In this document: piece after piece, positions 36,037 through 46,500 of the stretch
How positions within the stretch are numbered: position 1 is the stretch's first letter
Layout: each line of letters opens with the position of its first letter
Origin: Heterocephalus glaber
Lineage: Eukaryota > Chordata > Mammalia > Rodentia > Bathyergidae
DNA length: 64,000 nucleotides
Assembly: GCF_000247695.1 (NCBI RefSeq)
Contig: NW_004624734.1
Span: 10,114,658 to 10,178,657 of the forward strand
Direction: 5' to 3'
Notes under the pieces: generated by a model
Told to the model about the DNA's origin: nothing
Seen by the model: only the letters and a program-made list of their open reading frames with translations
Databases searched by the model: none
Position numbers and translations under genes: made by a program

Positions 36037-37336
36037 CTACATTTCCTTTCAAATGGTACTTTAATTAGTTTTCTCCAAATTCTGATCTATTTTCATTTCC
36101 ATTCAGTTCAGAATACTTCCTAATTTCCATTTTGACTTCTTTGGCTCATCGTTATTTAGAGGTGTACCTTTTAACAGTCTTATTAGCTCTGTCGTTTGAT
36201 GTTGACATTTTAGTGGTTGATTTAGAGTTTATAATATACACTTAAGCTATCACAGTTTCCTGCCAAGTAGTTATATAACACTTCAATTATTGTATAAGAA
36301 CTATGCAGTTGTATACTTCCATTACCCGCCACCTGGCTTTGTGCTGCTATTGTCATCTAACTTACCTCTGTATATATTATAAACCAAATCATACATTGTT
36401 ATTATTTTTGATTTAAAGTCGATTATCTCCTAAAGGGATTTTAAATAAGTTTTTTATTTATTTATATTTGCTGTTATTGCCATGTCTATATTTGCCATTT
36501 CCAGTGTTTTGCCTGCCTTTTTATAGATCTAAACTTCCATCTTTTATTATCTTTCTTTTTGTCATTAGCTTTTATGTGTCTCATAAATTCTTTATGTTGC
36601 CTTTAATTTCACTGAATATTGAATTTTGGATTGACAGTGTTTTGGTTTTTCTTGTTTTCCAGTGGTTTAATGTTTTTTCTCTGTCTGCTTGTTTACATTA
36701 ATTCCAACAAGAAATTTGTGTCATTCTTATCTTTTTTCATCTCTATGTAATATGCCTTTTTACTCTGGCTGCTATGAATGGATGTTGCTATGAAAGGTTT
36801 TTGTCTTTGCTACCATTGTTAGGCAATTTGATGGTGATATGTCTTGGTATAGTTTTCCTCGTACTTGTTCTTAAGTTTGCTGAGCTCTTGGATCTGTAGA
36901 TTTAGAGTTTTCATTAGATTTGGAAAAGTGTTAGCTATTGTTTCTTCAAATATTATCTTCAGTGCCTCTATTTAACATGTTCAGACTTGCTTATTCCTTC
37001 TTGACCTTAAAGTAGTTTTAATGTCTCTGTTACTAATTCCGTTATGTGTGTCATTTTGTTTTTTATTATCCCCTGTTGATTGATTTTTCCTCTCATTGTG
37101 GATCACGTTTTCCTGTTTCTTTGCAGCCTGCTAATATTTTTATTGGATTCTTGACATTGTAAATTTTATTTTCTCAGGTAGTAGATAGTTTTATACTCAC
37201 GTATTTTACATTCACATAAACATTCATTTTTATATTTGTGTATTTTATATTCACATAAACATTCTTAAGTTGTATTCAATGACATAATTAAATTACTTAA
37301 AATATTTTTATCTTTTTGAGGCTTGCATTAAGTTTT

Positions 37337-37760
37337 TGTATTAGTCACCTTTCCATTGCTAGGACAAAATAATTGACATATAAAACTTAAAGGAGAAAAA
37401 GCTTATTTTGGCTCACAGTTTCAGAGGATTCAGTCTGTGGCTGGCTGGCTTCAAGGAAGAAACATCATGGCAGAAGAGCATGGCAAAGGAATGGTACTCA
37501 AACCATGGCAGCCAGGAACCAGGGAGTAGGGAAGAGCCAAAGAGAGAGGGAAAAAAAGGGGCTGGAAATAAAAATACAACCCTGCAGGTTACATCTCCAG
37601 TGACCCACCTCCTCCAACCAGGCCCCACCTCCTGACAGCACATTCAGCTATGAATTCATCAGTGAATTTATCCATTGGTTAGCACCTTTATGATCCATTT
37701 TCCAAAGTTCCACCTCTGAACACATGGGTTTGGAGGACATATTAGACCTAAACCATTACA
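37337..37760 (-). mobile_element. ERVL-MaLR-type solitary LTR
   Basis: It has the same family layout and orientation as the LTR at 2919-3380. The + strand starts TGTATTAGTCACC, has 'tttcagaggattcag' and 'catggcagccaggaac', and ends 'acctaaaccattaca'. On - the TG...CA boundaries are intact. Confidence 0.68.
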
Positions 37761-38896
37761 GCTTTGTCAGGTAGGATTGGTGCATCATTTTTAGGGCTAA
37801 TATTTCTTCACTAGAACTACACACCACTATCCCATGAGCACTCTCCTTACTCTATGAGTTACAAGATTTTTCTATTCTGATTAGTAAGAACACAAACTCT
37901 TCTTGACTTGATGTGGCTGGTTTTCCTTCTAATCTATCATTTTCTTTCCTTCTTTCTTGCCTTCATTGTTGAGTAGTTTTCTTTTCTATGTGCACTGGTC
38001 AGTATTCAGCAGAGAACTCAGGGCAAATCCTTTGGGAACCTGTGGCATACTCTTTGCGCAACTCTCTCCTCTGCAGTCCTCTGCCATGCACACTCTAGTC
38101 TGGACCTCCCTGAACCCCAGTGCCATCTCAGTTCAGGAAGATCGCTGGGCTGCACCTGGGTTTCTCCTTCTTGTGGAGCTGCCCGGAAGCTGTCTTCAGG
38201 TAGTAAGCCCAGATTATTATAAGGCTCACCTTGTTTCTTCCCCCTCATCCCTGTACTGCATTGCCCATTACTGAATATCTAAAAACCATTATATAGTTTG
38301 GGGTTTTAGTTGCTGAATGCAGGAGAGTCTGGTCTTTGCTATTCCGTCTTGCCTCAAAGGGAATGTTTCACCACCAGTTTTAATTTTGAGAGCTGAAACG
38401 AGCAGAGGTGAAATGAACACAGTCTAACCAAATGTCAAATTTTTCATTTATTTTCTAGCATAAACCAAGATAAGATGAAGAGTACTACTTTGATTTTGAT
38501 GAAAAAGCACATTTTAAAAAATGTACTTCACTTTTCTGGATATTGTTTCTGGAGAAGGAAAAAAAATCTGACCGACTTTATTATAACATTACAGAGCCCA
38601 AAGTAAATTACATTTGGTTCTGTCAGTTTTGTAAGAACCACTACCAAAAGGGGGCTACAATGAATGTTATTCAATAAGTCAAATTAGCATTCCTGAAATG
38701 GGATGATTTTGGGTCATATAATGCTATCAGTAATGATGAGCATTAACCAGATGCCTTCACTCATGTGATTTGTAAATCACAAAGCTGAAGTCCTTTGCAA
38801 ATATATTTTAGAGTCATGTGATCACATGTTGTATCCATGAAAAAAAACATAAACCCTTTTAGAACCAACATCACTATTCCAGTTATCTTACCTATA

Positions 38897-39212
38897 CAGT
38901 AAATCCCCAATTTATGAAGGAGTTCCGTTCTGGGAGAACCTTCAGAAGTTGGATTCTTTCCCAAGTGCAATGAAGTGAGTCTTATATTCCTTTGACACAA
39001 ATATACAATCTAAAGCATAAAAAAACCCAAATGCACACACACAAATAATACTGTACACTATCACACTGTACAGTAAGGACACAGTAGCACAACTGTGACA
39101 ATGTCCGGCAGACATGTGAGCTACTTCCTCGTTTTGTTTGCATCTATACTAATGTTTTTAATGCGAGGGCCATTTATATCTGCAAAAGTTCACGTAAGTC
39201 GGGGACTTACTG
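38897..39212. mobile_element. Tc1/mariner-type (Tigger-like) DNA transposon, non-autonomous
   Basis: TA dinucleotides flank both ends (38895-38896, 39213-39214). The left end CAGTAAATCCCCAATTTATG and the reverse complement of the right end CAGTAAGTCCCCGACTTACG are imperfect terminal inverted repeats (16 of 20 match). At 316 bp it is far too short for a transposase gene and is a fossil. Confidence 0.8.
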
Positions 39213-39244
39213 TACGGGCTCTTAGCGGCAGTGACAGCACTTCT

Positions 39245-39545
39245 GAAGGCTATAAGGGGGAGTCTGTTTCATCCCTCTCTCCCAGGCCCTGCTGAATGGA
39301 CATTTCATGGCTTGTAGATCTCTGCCTTCATTTCCACATGGTATTGTGTTCATAGGCATGTGCCTCTGTCCAAACTCCCCTCTTTATAAGGACCCCACCT
39401 GTATTGGATTAGGTCCCCACCCTCTTCCTGTATGACCCCATCTTAACTAACTGCTTCTTCAACATTCCCATTTCCCAGTAAAGTCTAATCCGAGGCATCA
39501 CAGGTTAGGTAGGATACAATGTAGGTCTTGCATAGATGCTAGACC
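39245..39545. mobile_element. MLT-like LTR fragment
   Basis: The phrases 'ctttataaggaccccacctg', 'tattggattaggtccccacc' and 'tgaccccatcttaactaact' followed by 'atcacaggttagg' resemble the conserved part of MLT/MaLR LTRs. Ends are not resolvable. Confidence 0.5.
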
Positions 39546-40462
39546 ATAACAACCCTGCCTCTCTATGGGAGTGGAAGATTGGAAAGAGTAAGTAGTGAAA
39601 TGATATGATGCACATCTGAGAAGTGCTAAAATGAAGAAACTAGCATTTCCAAACTTATTGGACCATAGTCCCCATTTAAATCTCACAATTTAAACTGGAT
39701 TTAAACCAGATCTCTCTGGAACACACAGAGATGTTACATTCTGTCCCTGACTTCTGGGTTTATAAAGCCATAGATATTTAATTATGTTTTAAAGGACCGA
39801 AATGCAACCAAAAGACCAAAGCAGTGAGAGAGGAGCTGCTAATGGAAGCACTCAAGTGGGGGCTCCCCTGGGCCCTGAGGAAGGATCACATACATGGGAC
39901 GGCAGAGAGACGAGTCATCCCTGCAGGGACCTGCTGCTTGTAGGGTGTGGACACCCACACTCTGCAGATGCCTGGCTCCATCTTCTTGTATTTCTGCTTC
40001 CAAAGCACAGCCAGGCAGCCCCAGGGGTTGTCTTTGTGTGTCACTGAAGCATTTCCCTGCTGCCCAGTGACATTCTCTTAATGACTATAGGCAAATGTAG
40101 TGGCCATTTCACTCAGAGACTCAGTTCTAAAGATCCCGTGGAGGAAAGTCTATTTTAATAAAGTGAGAATTTAATTAAATAAATACACATTTAATTTCCC
40201 ATACTTGGTAGCTTTCAAGACACAATCAGTCACATACTCTAAAGTGTGTATTTCAGGCACTCATGGGGTGCTTATTAACCTGCAAATGCCACCATCTCAG
40301 CAGGGTTTGGCTGAGAAAGACACTTTGCTGATAACGGTTAGCTCCACCACAGGGATCCACATCCTTGCATGGTGTTAAAGGGATTCACTGTTCCCTTGCA
40401 GTAATGGAAACATGGGGGAACAGAGGACAATAATAACGAGGCTTCTGTCTTTCTCCATACAG

Positions 40463-40504
40463 CTGATACCTATGTGGTTGCCAATGATTCAGTCAAATAT
40501 CAAG
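40463..40504 (+). CDS. UNC79: UNC79 coding exon 9 of 10 in window (42 nt)
   Basis: A very short, phase 0/0 exon encoding 14 residues, LIPMWLPMIQSNIK. The acceptor is TCTCCATACAG and the donor is GTAAGT. It joins NSTIFVK on the left and HLSAGLQLRL on the right, as in UNC79. It lies between a 9.9-kb and a 1.6-kb intron. Its size keeps the frame if skipped. Identification depends on the continuity of the flanking exons. Confidence 0.92.
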
Positions 40505-42102
40505 GTAAGTTATCCCCTGGGCTTGTCAGAAGCTCTCGGCCAGAGAACATCAGAATATTCATAGAGATGGCTGATACTCCATTTACTACGGAGAAGGAGG
40601 AATTCAACCTGTCCTTAGTCTTAGAGGGCTAATAATGCGAGAGACCCTGTGGGCCAAATAAAAGGCCCATAAGAAGGCGACAGACAAGCCTCTGTTCCAC
40701 GCTTACATTGGTGGGGATGCAGGTGGATGAGGCATCCCTGGGTCTGAGCAAGGCTCAGTTTACTTATTAGAATCCAGACCCCAAAGCAGTCTTGTTTTTG
40801 GAGGATTCTCAAGGAATCTAGTCCCAGGCATATCCAGTGATGTTTCCTGACTGCTAAGATTGATTTTCTGTGATGCAAATTCAACTAAGAAAGGATATAT
40901 ATTGAATGAGTGACAGAACTGAGCTAGAAGGAACCCACTCCTTCATTTCACACACAGGAACATTTAGAATCAAAAGGGAGAGTAATTTGGGCAGGGTCCC
41001 CCAGCCTGAAGGGGAAGGCCCTGACTAAAGGTATTTCCCAATCCTAGGCCTCACCCGGAGTGACATTTTGTCACTGTAGGGGCGGGCATACTTCATGACA
41101 AGCAGACATAGTTACTGGGGCTCAACGTTAAGATGGCGAAACCAGCTGCCTGCTCCATCCACTTCCTTCCACCTGAGGCACTGGGAGTACAGGAAAGGTG
41201 GAGGCCAGAAACTCTGGCTGGGTCCCTTCTCTGCATTGTGGAGGGATGCTACTGCAAGGAAAGGGGGTGGGAGGACTGAAGGTACTGAGATACGGAGAGA
41301 GCAAGGCACCTGTCCGCAGTGCATGCCGCTTGCTTTTGTGTCCCGATGATGGCCTTAGGGCTGTTTGTGGCTCCTGGTGGGGCAGGGGCCCCAACACTGC
41401 TGAAAACCTCATCTCAGTGCTAGTTTTCCCTGTGAAAGTGGACCCCTCCTATTTGGACCCGGAAGCATTCCAAATCACTTGCCCCATTGTCGATCCATGG
41501 CCATTTTACATGGTAGAGTGCAAAGAAGAGCGAACAGAATGTGGTAACAAGCTAAGAGAAAGAAGAAAAGCTTTCAGCCCAGCTTATTCATCTCACTTGA
41601 GATGAGGACGGGGAGCTTATAAGAATACTAAGATGTAGCCAGCACCCACTACACCCATGTTCCTTCCTAAACACTCTATTAACTCACTTGTGTCCATAGA
41701 ACCCTCTGAAGCGAGTGTGAGCATCCACTCTACCCAGAGGAAACCCTAATACAAGTGGTCAGCCTCATTCCCAAAATGCCTGTTGAGAAGCCACAATTTG
41801 AACTTGGGGAGCCTGACAGCAGAGCCAGCCGCTTCTCCACCCTTCCATGCACTGAGTTGCTGCTGGGCACAAGTGTGTATGTCAGCCAAGGGTCTGGCAT
41901 GTTGGCTGCACACTCCCATAGCAGTGAGGCAGTAAAGATGAGCCTGCTGTTATTCAGGTGGGGTTGGGCTGGGGTGACCAGGCACATAGCTCTTGGACCA
42001 GGCCAAGGGCTGCTTTCAGAAGTGGCCCCATTGACATTCCCCAGGCTGCCCTGAGCTCTAGGAGGAGGTTACTAAACCAAACCATCTGCCCTTTCTTAAC
42101 AG
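40505..42102 (+). other. UNC79: UNC79 last intron, about 1.6 kb
   Basis: GTAAGT donor and CTTTCTTAACAG acceptor. GC content rises compared with earlier introns. Open frames of up to about 130 codons occur here in several frames, but none has supporting signals. No transposon is recognised. Confidence 0.85.
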
Positions 42103-42303
42103 CACTTATCAGCAGGCCTCCAGCTTCGCCTCCAGGCCATTCAGAACAACGTGAACCACCACAGCCTAAGGACGCTGCCCGGCTCGGGCCAGAGCAGTGC
42201 TGGCCTAGCAGCCCTCCGCAAGTGGCTGCAGTGCACCCAGTTCAAAATGGCCCAGGTGGAAATCCAGTCCTCAGAAGCAGCCTCTCAATTTTATCCTCTA
42301 TGA
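42103..42303 (+). CDS. UNC79: UNC79 terminal coding exon with stop codon
   Basis: Encodes the last 66 residues, HLSAGLQLRL to ASQFYPL, then TGA at 42301-42303. The acceptor is CTTAACAG. The end QFKMAQVEIQSSEAASQFYP plus L is the UNC79 C-terminus as I know it. The middle, SLRTLPGSGQSSAGLAALRK, is a flexible Ser/Gly-rich stretch. With the nine exons upstream this gives about 421 residues, roughly the last sixth of the protein. The whole set is in frame with no truncation, so the gene looks functional. Confidence 0.96.
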   Translation, partial: HLSAGLQLRLQAIQNNVNHHSLRTLPGSGQSSAGLAALRKWLQCTQFKMAQVEIQSSEAASQFYPL

Positions 42304-43005
42304 GTGGACTCCTCGGCTCTCAGTGTCAACACTCTGGTTTAGCAATAATGGGTTTAAAAACAAAACAATTTGATCCAAGCAGGTTGGGGAACATATTGGT
42401 ACTGTACATTCTCTTTCTAGTTTAGTAAAAGATGTGCAAAGGCCAGAGAGGGCCACAAATGAAGCTTTCTTGCTACACATATTTCTGATGACTCCTTGGG
42501 CTATCTGATTAAGTGTTTCCTTACATTATTTTTTAAAAACCAAATCATTTTTCTTTAACTAACTTCTATTTTTTTTAAGAAAAAAAAATAGACTGGTGGG
42601 TACTCACAGAAAAGTTGTATAAGTCCCCCTGTTGCTATTTTTGATGATAGAGAATAAATAGGGTTTTTGAAACCTTTGTAGTGTTTTTTCTTAAAATCCA
42701 CTCTTGGCAATGCAATAAAAAAACCCGTCACCATAAGACAGTGACACCTGACTGAAGCTTTTTGTCATTCTCCTGGGAAAAGTGGCAGCTTGCAAGGAAC
42801 ATTACAAAGTGCACTTAGAAATTAGGTGGTTAAACTGTGCCAATTGTTTTATTTGTTTTATAATTATCATTTTCCAAACTGTCCAGTAAGTTTTATTATT
42901 TTTAAAACTAGTTTTTCAACTCATTAGCTCTAGGCTGTACTTTCTTGTAAGCTTTATGATAACCACTTTAGTTTTGTGAATAATAAATTTTATTCTTTTG
43001 TTAAT
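42304..43005 (+). other. UNC79: UNC79 3' UTR (approximate end)
   Basis: AT-rich sequence after the stop. AATAAA signals occur at 42653-42658 (followed by the GT-rich GTAGTGTTTTTTC), 42714-42719 and 42982-42987. The first is the best supported by its downstream element, which would make a 3' UTR of about 370 nt. The distal one would give about 700 nt. Confidence 0.6.
42653..42658 (+). promoter_or_regulatory. UNC79: UNC79 candidate polyadenylation signal AATAAA
   Basis: Canonical hexamer 350 nt after the stop with a GT/T-rich element at about 42678-42692. Alternatives are at 42714-42719 and 42982-42987. Confidence 0.65.
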
Positions 43006-44640
43006 ACTTGTATACAATTCAATTTACAACTGTAGATTGCATACTGGACCAGATGAGTCCCCGCACTGGCACAGAGCACTTCACCTGGAGTTATGTTTCA
43101 TAAAGCAGAATTTTAATAGTGTCAGAGCACCAAGACTTCCCCACACTGATACCTAGCATTCAGCTGTGCATTCCGAGTGACATTTCTCTTTATCCCTGTA
43201 ATGCACTGACTAAAAGAAGGCTTACTACACATTTAAGCTGTATATTGACATGCTATTAAATGCATTTTTTATTATCTTTGTGAGCCTGGGGTTTTTAAAA
43301 ATCAGCTTATAGGGGTAGAGTTTAGTTCTTGACAACTATTTCTTCTGAAATTTTACAACTTCTAACTCCCTTACACTTCAGTTAGTAAGAGGTCCTTTGG
43401 TGAGAGAAATACAAGATTTATTGAAGTCCATTCTCTCAGAAGGACTTTGAGGTCATGAGACAATTCTTTCTTTTTTTCCCCCTTCCATGTTGCTTAGTAA
43501 GAACCGCCCCTTTTCTTCCAGGAGGCTTAATAGATTCATGTTTCTCAGGGGAAAGAAGTCCTGGATGTTTAAGTGTCCCGCATGAATTCTAGTAAGACAG
43601 GGTGGCAGATCTTCATTCTTACGAAAACTTTCAGGCCCTGTATGAAGAGTACAGAGCGATCCTTCTTTGTGTTTTGCCAGTGCATTCTTCTGAAAGGCCC
43701 TCCTCCAGCCAGAACTGTCCTGTGCCCCAGTCACACTTGGCTGAGCTTCCCTAAACATTTTGTCTTGTATTACATTAAGTTGTACCTGTATTTACCTCAC
43801 TAGAAAATAGCCATGGCTTTGAGGATTGCACACCCAGCCTTTGGAACATAGTACATGTTTAATTGATATCTATTGGATTGAGTGGATTCAATGAAGCGAC
43901 AGATCTTCCTTGAGCTACACAGTGGATTCGCAAGGATTGAATTATGACATTGTCTTTTGTGCAAGAATTCCTAGAGGGGAGCATGGAAACAGGCTGGAGG
44001 AAGGAGACCCTGGCTGCTTTCCTGGACGGAGGTTTTACTGACTTCCCCGTCTGGGTTTAGCTGTAGGCCTGGCTCATGGCTGGTCCTGTACTTGCATTGG
44101 CTCAGGCACCCTGGGCCTTGGTGGCCCCATCCTACCCTTAGACAAGATTCAAAGTTTTCCTCGGCTTCTTCTCCATCTTCTTTGCCTAGTTCTTTGACCA
44201 GGCTTCTGCCTCAACTTCCCTTTGCAGTTGCAATCCCCTTGAGGGCTGGAGACAAGCCCTTAGCTCAGAACTCTTTTCTGAGCCCCCATTTAATGCTTTC
44301 TGCTGTCTGGACCTATTTCCTTTACCTTAGTCTCCACCAGGGTCCTTAGTCTCACCCAGGCCCATCTGTCTCCTTGCCCTTGAGAACTGTAACCCATTTT
44401 CTGCCAGCCAGACCTCAATGCTGTCCATGCTGGCACACTGTTACTTCACTGAGAGGCCAGTGAGCATCCCCAGCCTGCATTTACTACAGATTCCAGTGTC
44501 ATCTTCTGTTGTTACCTATGCCAGCTCTCCGGCAAACTGGGCTCAGCCACTTAGAAAACAGAAACTAGGAAAAGAGGGGACTTATTGCAGTTTAACAGGG
44601 TGTGCCCTAAAAGGTAGGAGGACTTGCCTTTCACCTAGGT

Positions 44641-44853
44641 CAAGGACCAGCAAACTACATTTCCACAAGACAGATGCAGCCCACTGCCTGTTTTTGTAAA
44701 ATTTTTTGGAAGCAGCCACACCCACCATGTATATACTGTCTGTGTCTGCTTTTATGCTGCAGAGGCAGAGTTGAAGAGCTGCAACTGAGATTATGACTCA
44801 GAAAGCCTGACATCTTTACCATCTGGTTATTACAGAAAGTGTGCTGACCCTCG
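44641..44853. mobile_element. hAT-type (MER1-like) non-autonomous DNA transposon
   Basis: Left end CAAGGACCAGCAAACT and the reverse complement of the right end CGAGGGTCAGCACACTTT are imperfect inverted repeats. Internal phrases 'ccactgcctgtttttgtaaa', 'ttttggaagcagccacaccc' and 'tatactgtctgtgtctgctt' match a common mammalian hAT fossil family. Confidence 0.75.
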
Positions 44854-44895
44854 GCCAAGGTGAAGGCCATCTAGAGGCACTGAGCTAGAACCCGT

Positions 44896-44933
<38 letters not shown>
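44896..44933 (+). repeat. (CA)n dinucleotide microsatellite
   Basis: Uninterrupted CA repeat of about 37 bp. Confidence 0.97.
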
Positions 44934-44934
<1 letters not shown>

Positions 44935-45499
44935 AGTGGTCTGGGAATTTCATTATTAGTGTTTCCTCATCTGTGAAATGGGGACAATGGCACTTTCTAC
45001 CTCATAGGGTTGTTGAAAGAATGTAACAAAAGATGATGAAAAACTTGCAAAAGGAGGGGCTAGGGTAATACCTGGTAATGATATGCACTCAATTATGTTT
45101 TTATTCTAGTGTTAAAGCCTAGAGAGGGAAAGCCACTTGCCCAAGGTCACATAGCTTGTAAGGGGCAGAACGAGAACTAGACTCCAGGCTGCCTGAGCCC
45201 CAGGGACTGTGCTCCCGGATACCTCCCACGTTAACTCCTGCTCCCCACACACAGTCCCGGATGACAGCGGTGAAAGCAGGATGGGGCCAGAGAGATCCCA
45301 ACAAAACGGCCCTGACCCAGGTGTGGCCAGCGCTGATTATCGGCCTGGAGAAGGGCCAAGGCATTGGCTCAGTTTCACTCCCCTCATGGAATCCCACCAG
45401 TGTCAGCATGTGAACAGAACATTCTGAGACTTCCAAGAATGGAATGGGCCAAATCTCCAAATATATAGGTTTCAGTCCAATGACTTTTCATGATGGGCA

Positions 45500-45610
45500 T
45501 TCCTCTTACTAGTTGGGTGACCTTGGACAAGTTATTAAACCTCTCTGGATCTCTGTTTTTCCTTATCTGTAAAATGGAGCTATTCATCTCTCTGGGGCGA
45601 TGGAAGGCTC
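45500..45610 (+). mobile_element. MIR SINE fossil
   Basis: 'ctagttgggtgaccttggac', 'aagttattaaacctctctgg' and 'cttatctgtaaaatggagct' are the MIR core. Confidence 0.8.
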
Positions 45611-46369
45611 AAACAGGCAGAGGACTGTTGGTACCTGGGAGACCATACTGGGATCCACAGACTTCTGGGAAGACTGGTGCTACTTTATGAAGGCCACACA
45701 AGGGGACAGCTCACAGCTGCGGGCTTATTTGATTTTTCTTTCAGCCAGTGCTTCAGCATCAAGACCTACAAGATCTATGGGAGCCAAACATGGTCATTCG
45801 CTGAGAATGTCCACTATCCATCGTATGCCATCTTTTTGCAAGAGTGCCATTCTGCCAGATGCCGGGATATTTCTAGCAAATCTCTGAGAGTCATTCAGTG
45901 AAGCCAAGTGGTTCCAGCAACTTCATCTCCGTTTCTAAGTGACAAGACATCAAATAAGATTGGACTGGATCAGAGAAGATGAGTTGTCCACCAAGGCTGT
46001 CTCATGCGCTGGGACCTGGAACTAATTGGACACTGCAGACCATTTATTATACCTCTTTAATGATGTTAATTTGCAAATGTGTATTTTGGGCAAACTGGGT
46101 GTTTTGACAATAATGGTAGGTTAAGAAGAACGGAGTGGTGGGAACTCAGTGAAGTAGTACCTAACTACAGTTTTATGAAAGTTGAATCCTTTGGGAGATG
46201 GCTGAGGTATTATTAGTAAGAAACTGGGCAGTTCCTTCAGTGCTAGCTGCAAGAAGTGAGCTTCTTAAGAGAATTCAAAAGAAACCACAATAGCCACTGT
46301 ATATTGAGCATCTGCTAGTCCCAAGTTCTTTACATATATTATTTCACTTATCAGCCCTTCCCCGGTGGG

Positions 46370-46500
46370 GGACAGGTGTTTTCATCTTCCCAGTTTTGCA
46401 GGTGGGTCAGCTGAGGCCCAGAGGTTAAGTGCCTTATCCAAGGTCATGCAGCTGGCAATAGTGGCATTAGGATTAGATCACTGGACTCCAAGTCAGAGCC
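46370..46500 (-). mobile_element. MIR SINE fossil
   Basis: Reverse MIR core: 'cagctgaggcccagaggtta', 'agtgccttatccaaggtcat' and 'gactccaagtcagagcct'. Confidence 0.75.

Larger units (their letters stand above)
31500..37330 (-). mobile_element. Old, long L1 relic, antisense to UNC79
   Basis: The + strand reads as reverse-complemented old L1. 'gaacatatccatcacctcca' and 'atccattcatcagctagtgg' come from the 3' side. 'aggtcatactcagtttcttt', 'gaaatcagctttcaaattct', 'accaacttgtaatcctgaga' and 'tcaccaatgaagccacctga' come from ORF2. 'gcattcacaatttggtgtgt' and 'ctaatttccattttgacttc' lie further toward 5'. SINEs interrupt it. No long open frame survives. Confidence 0.65.
30563..40462 (+). other. UNC79: UNC79 intron, about 9.9 kb, dominated by an antisense old L1
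   Basis: GTAAGA donor and TCTCCATACAG acceptor. The core at about 31500-37330 is an antisense L1 relic split by SINEs. It is followed by a MaLR LTR (37337-37760), a TA-flanked DNA transposon (38897-39212) and an MLT-like LTR fragment (39245-39545). The stretches 30570-31490, 37770-38890 and 39550-40460 hold nothing I can name. Confidence 0.85.

Noticed and set aside
41198..42054. Open frames of 99-135 codons in the last UNC79 intron
   Set aside because: They overlap in several frames within a clear intron, and no start context or family similarity is seen.
45744..45901. Exon-like segment after a TTTTTCTTTCAG acceptor with an open frame ending SLRVIQ
   Set aside because: It lies about 3.4 kb beyond the UNC79 stop, has no recognisable protein, and no clear polyA signal follows closely. 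It could be an alternative 3' exon, but nothing supports it.
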